From contig CAIKWV010000471.1 of assembly GCA_903831165.1 (NCBI GenBank), positions 1 to 7,670 of the forward strand: a stretch of 7,670 nt of DNA, in the 5' to 3' direction. Both the position numbers and the translations under genes were made by a program. Positions 5,674 to 7,670 of the stretch are shown piece after piece. A model generated the notes under the pieces. The model saw nothing but the letters and a program-made list of their open reading frames with translations. It was not told the origin of the DNA and searched no databases. Within the stretch, counting starts at the first letter, position 1; every line of letters begins with the position of its first letter. Origin of the DNA: an uncultured cyanobacterium. GTDB taxonomy: Bacteria > Cyanobacteriota > Cyanobacteriia > PCC-6307 > Cyanobiaceae.

Positions 5674-6614
5674 CGGAAGCTGCCGGCCTCGGCCTGCCCC
5701 TTGCCGGCCGGCAGGGGCTGGCCGTTCCAGCGCACGGCTGAGGCGCTGGCCGGAGCCGGTTCGATCCGCAGCTGGAAGGGCGGCAGCACCGGCAGGCTGA
5801 GGGCACCGCTGACTTGCCGCAGGGTGGTGATGCCCCCCCGTTCGCTCTGGATGACCACCCGGCTGGCCGCCGCCAGTTGCAGGCTCAGTTGGCCGAGGGA
5901 GAGATCGGTCTGCGGAGTCTGGGTTTCCCGCTGCAGCCGACCCAGGGCCTGGCCCCGGGCAGCCCGTTGCAGCGGGGTGAGCTCGGGGTAGGTGCTCAGC
6001 AGGCTGATCTCCGGCCGGAGCTGGCTGTCGCTCCTGGCATCGAGCGGCGCGATCGGGACGCTGCTCAGCAGGCCCTCGCGGGAGAGCTGCCGTTGTTGCA
6101 GGTTGAGCGCGTAGATCAGCCCCAGCGTCAGCAGGCCATAGAGCAGGGTGCCCTGCCAGGTGGTGAACACGTCGATCGAGCCGGGGGTGAAGCGCAGCAG
6201 CAGGGGCTCGCTGCGATGACCCGACAGGCCGGCCATCCGCGTCGAGGGCAGGGCCCCATCGAGGCTGCCGGCCGACAGCTGCAGGCGATGTTCCAGCAGG
6301 GGCAGCATGGTGCGCAGATAGGCCGCCTCGGGCAAGCGGTCGCGCCAGCCCCGTTCGAGGGCCTCCAGCACAGGCGTGCTGATGCGGGTCTCCTGGGCCA
6401 GCTGGCGCAGCCCCAGCCCCTGGCTCTCCCGCGCCTGGCGCAGCAGCATGCCGGCGTTCTGGAGCGGATCCTGGGCCTGGGCCGGCAGTCCCCCGGGCTT
6501 GCCGGCAGGGGTTCGAGGCAGAGCCCCGCGCAGGCGCCGCAGCAGGCGGGGCAGCAGGCTGGGCTTCAGGGGCTGGCTGGCCGCAGGCTGGGGCTGGGTA
6601 GGGAGAGCAGGCAC
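5655..6614 (-). CDS. HTH and single-membrane-segment protein, RodZ-like
   Basis: A 319-residue protein with a Cro/CI-type helix-turn-helix, one membrane helix and a C-terminal extracytoplasmic part, the architecture of RodZ, which in other bacteria links MreB to cell-wall synthesis. Visible: a basic, Pro-rich N-terminus (1-50), the HTH region (about 54-115: LLRQARESQGLGLRQLAQET then VLEALERGW and PEAAYLRTMLPLL), the membrane segment (about 150-170, TTWQGTLLYGLLTLGLIYAL), and a C-terminal domain with a beta-rich stretch near 247-307 (AAASRVVIQSERG, PFQLRIEP, VRWNGQPLP) like the DUF4115-type domain of RodZ. The start is taken as GTG 6612-6614, two bases after the upstream gene's stop; the frame remains open further upstream but only as a shadow of that gene. 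No mreB or mreC is nearby, and the N-terminus before the HTH is longer than in E. coli RodZ. The role in cell shape is inference. Confidence 0.82.
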   Translation of the reverse strand: MPALPTQPQPAASQPLKPSLLPRLLRRLRGALPRTPAGKPGGLPAQAQDPLQNAGMLLRQARESQGLGLRQLAQETRISTPVLEALERGWRDRLPEAAYLRTMLPLLEHRLQLSAGSLDGALPSTRMAGLSGHRSEPLLLRFTPGSIDVFTTWQGTLLYGLLTLGLIYALNLQQRQLSREGLLSSVPIAPLDARSDSQLRPEISLLSTYPELTPLQRAARGQALGRLQRETQTPQTDLSLGQLSLQLAAASRVVIQSERGGITTLRQVSGALSLPVLPPFQLRIEPAPASASAVRWNGQPLPAGKGQAEAGSFRYPSPR

Positions 6615-6616
6615 GC

Positions 6617-7369
6617 TCAGGGGCGGGGCTTCCGCCCGATGTCTGGGGCGCTGCCATCTTCGTGGACGAGCTCGCCGGCCTGCAGTCGCCGCCAGCGGCC
6701 TTCCGGCAGGTCCGCCAGTTCCAAGTCGCCGATGGCGATCCGCTGCAGGTCGAGCACCGGGTGACCGAGCAGGCCGGCTGTGCGTCGGATCTGGCGGTTG
6801 CGACCCTCTCGCAGCACCAGCTCCAGCAGGGTGGCATCGCCGTCGTGCTCCAGCACCGACAGCTGCACCGGTTGGCTGGGTTGGCTGTCGAGGGGGACGC
6901 CGGCCCGCCATTGCTCCAGCACGGGCTGCTCGGGCCGGCCTCGCACCCAGGCCCGGTAGGTGCGGCCGTGGCCGTAGCGGGGATGGGTCAGCTTCAGGGT
7001 CAGATCGCCGTCGTTGCTGAGCAGCAGGGCGCCACGGCTGTCCGCGTCCAGGCGACCCACCGGGTGCAGCCCCAGGCCCCGGCGCAGCTCGGCGGGCAGC
7101 AGGTCGAGCACCGTGGTGCGGCCCTGGGGGTCATGGCAGGTGCTGAGCACCCCCAGGGGCTTGTGGAGCAGCAGGGTGAGCGCCGCGGCGGGGGGCGCCA
7201 GCGGTTGGCCGTCGATCTCGATGCGGTCCGCGGCGAGATCGGCCCGATCGCCCAAGTTGGCCCGCTGGCCGTTGACCCGCACCCGTCCCTGCCGCAACAG
7301 CTCCTCGCCGCGGCGCCTGGAGCAGAACCCCGCCGCCGCCATTAATTTCTGCAGCCGTTCACTGGCCAT
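6617..7369 (-). CDS. rRNA pseudouridine synthase, RsuA/RluB family
   Basis: These enzymes isomerise a specific uridine in 16S (RsuA) or 23S (RluB/E/F) rRNA. This 250-residue protein has an N-terminal S4 RNA-binding domain (1-55: ERLQKLMAAAGFCSRRRGEE, then VRVNGQ and DRIEIDGQPL), then the catalytic domain: LLLHKPLGVLSTCHD (66-80), HPVGRLDADSRGALLLSNDG (102-121) with the catalytic aspartate D108 in the GRLD motif, LTHPRYGHGRTYRAWVRG (127-144) and LREGRNRQIRR (186-196). The REGRNRQIRR ending and overall layout look closer to RluB than RsuA, but specificity cannot be decided by eye. The start is ATG 7367-7369; the codon just before it is GTG (7370-7372) and could be used instead. No strong ribosome site precedes either. 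The stop is separated by 2 bases from the GTG of the RodZ-like gene, so the two are probably co-transcribed. It diverges from the sigma factor gene. Confidence 0.93.
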   Translation of the reverse strand: MASERLQKLMAAAGFCSRRRGEELLRQGRVRVNGQRANLGDRADLAADRIEIDGQPLAPPAAALTLLLHKPLGVLSTCHDPQGRTTVLDLLPAELRRGLGLHPVGRLDADSRGALLLSNDGDLTLKLTHPRYGHGRTYRAWVRGRPEQPVLEQWRAGVPLDSQPSQPVQLSVLEHDGDATLLELVLREGRNRQIRRTAGLLGHPVLDLQRIAIGDLELADLPEGRWRRLQAGELVHEDGSAPDIGRKPRP

Positions 7370-7470
7370 CACAATCGGATCTCGGGCCGCTATCCATTCT
7401 CCCGATCGTTGCAGCGGCCCGTTGGGATCGCTGCGCTGTGCCGGCCTTCCGCGCCAAGTCGGAATGAGTC

Positions 7471-7493
7471 CGCAAAGTCATGGTACGTTTGCG
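7471..7493. repeat. Inverted repeat 1 upstream of the sigma factor gene
   Basis: CGCAAA (7471-7476) is the exact reverse complement of TTTGCG (7488-7493), spaced by 11 bases. It shares its right arm with the second inverted repeat (7489-7512), so the two hairpins could not form together. It may be a DNA-binding site or an RNA structure; six-base arms alone could be chance. Confidence 0.4.
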
Positions 7494-7512
7494 AAACACC
7501 ATGGTTTCGTAA
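7489..7512. promoter_or_regulatory. Inverted repeat 2, candidate operator or leader hairpin before the sigma factor start
   Basis: TTGCGAAAC (7489-7497) faces GTTTCGTAA (7504-7512) around the 6-base loop ACCATG. Eight of nine pairs are Watson-Crick and one is G-T. The repeat ends 9 bases before the ATG at 7522, where a ribosome site would be expected, and no SD-like sequence is present. CATGGT also occurs twice at a 21-base spacing (7479-7484 and 7500-7505), about two helical turns. A weak TTTGCG (7488-7493)/TAACTG (7510-7515) pair could even be a promoter giving a leaderless mRNA. All functional readings are inference. Confidence 0.45.
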
Positions 7513-7521
7513 CTGCAAGCG

Positions 7522-7670
7522 ATGCCTTCGATCCCCGTCGCCACGTCCACGTCCCCCCTGGCGCCCACCGCCGATCTGGTCCGCTCCTACCTGCGTGACA
7601 TCGGCCGGGTGCCGTTGCTGAGCCATGAGCAGGAGATCACGCTGGGTCGTCAGGTGCAGGAGTTGATGGG
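7522..7670 (+). CDS. Group 2 RNA polymerase sigma-70 factor, N-terminal fragment
   Basis: Only 49 codons are visible before the window ends. After a short Ser/Thr/Pro-rich leader (MPSIPVATSTSPLAPT), the sequence ADLVRSYLRDIGRVPLLSHE (17-36) and QEITLGRQVQELM (37-49) is the conserved region 1.2 of cyanobacterial sigma-70 proteins. The very short N-terminus and the 'IGRVPLLSHEQEI' wording fit a non-essential group 2 sigma factor rather than the primary factor RpoD1/SigA, which has a longer acidic N-terminal region. Group 2 factors direct RNA polymerase under stress or changing light and nutrient conditions. Which member (SigB to SigE type) cannot be told. The start is ATG 7522-7524, with no recognisable ribosome site; the upstream bases hold an inverted repeat. 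The gene diverges from the pseudouridine synthase across about 152 bases. Confidence 0.9.
   Translation, partial: MPSIPVATSTSPLAPTADLVRSYLRDIGRVPLLSHEQEITLGRQVQELM

Noticed and set aside
5814..6764. Plus-strand 316-codon open frame opposite the RodZ-like gene
   Set aside because: Gln/Gly/Ala-rich shadow translation, no motif or ribosome site.
5497..6837. Minus-strand 446-codon open frame over the RodZ-like gene and the 5' neighbour
   Set aside because: Out of frame with both genes, Pro/Ala/Arg/Gly-rich, no motif. The RodZ-like frame at 5655-6614 carries the HTH and membrane segment.
1..7670. CRISPR array, tRNA, rRNA, insertion sequence or phage genes
   Set aside because: No regularly spaced repeats, tRNA-like cloverleaf, transposase motif or phage-like protein was seen. 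The genes are core metabolism, envelope and regulation.

Overview
The window reads as a GC-rich chromosomal segment of a picocyanobacterium of the Synechococcus/Cyanobium type. The main evidence is a protein that closely matches the cyanobacterial Slr1923/BciB divinyl chlorophyllide reductase family, together with a short group 2 sigma factor N-terminus typical of cyanobacteria. G/C at third codon positions is very high. I saw no HIP1 palindrome (GCGATCGC) by eye. A functional-looking divinyl reductase argues against a Prochlorococcus that uses divinyl chlorophyll; this is inference.

Layout: (1) 1-411, minus strand: N-terminal part of ribose-phosphate pyrophosphokinase (prs), running off the left edge. 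(2) 479-1147, plus: an unrecognised 222-residue protein, divergent from prs and followed directly by a hairpin. (3) 1148-1707: about 560 bases with no convincing intact gene. It holds two stretches with coding-like codon use in different frames, echoes of the preceding gene, and hairpins. (4) 1708-2754, minus: a membrane-anchored LCP (LytR-CpsA-Psr) cell-envelope protein. (5) 2879-4147, plus: the BciB-type reductase, overlapping by 4 bases (6) malQ, 4144-5673, plus, 4-alpha-glucanotransferase. (7) 5655-6614, minus: an HTH-plus-one-membrane-segment protein resembling RodZ, whose 3' end overlaps that of malQ. (8) 6617-7369, minus: an RsuA/RluB-type pseudouridine synthase, 2 bases upstream of gene 7. 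(9) 7522-7670, plus: start of a group 2 sigma-70 factor, with two overlapping inverted repeats just before its start codon.

There are two likely transcription units: bciB-malQ (pigment synthesis and glucan metabolism) and the pseudouridine synthase followed by the RodZ-like gene. The others look singly transcribed. The content is mostly housekeeping: nucleotide precursor, pigment, glycogen, ribosome modification, envelope and sigma factor. I see no phage, transposon, CRISPR, tRNA or rRNA, and no evidence for a new multi-gene system. The parts most worth a second look are the sigma-factor leader (7471-7521) and the possibly decayed stretch 1148-1707.
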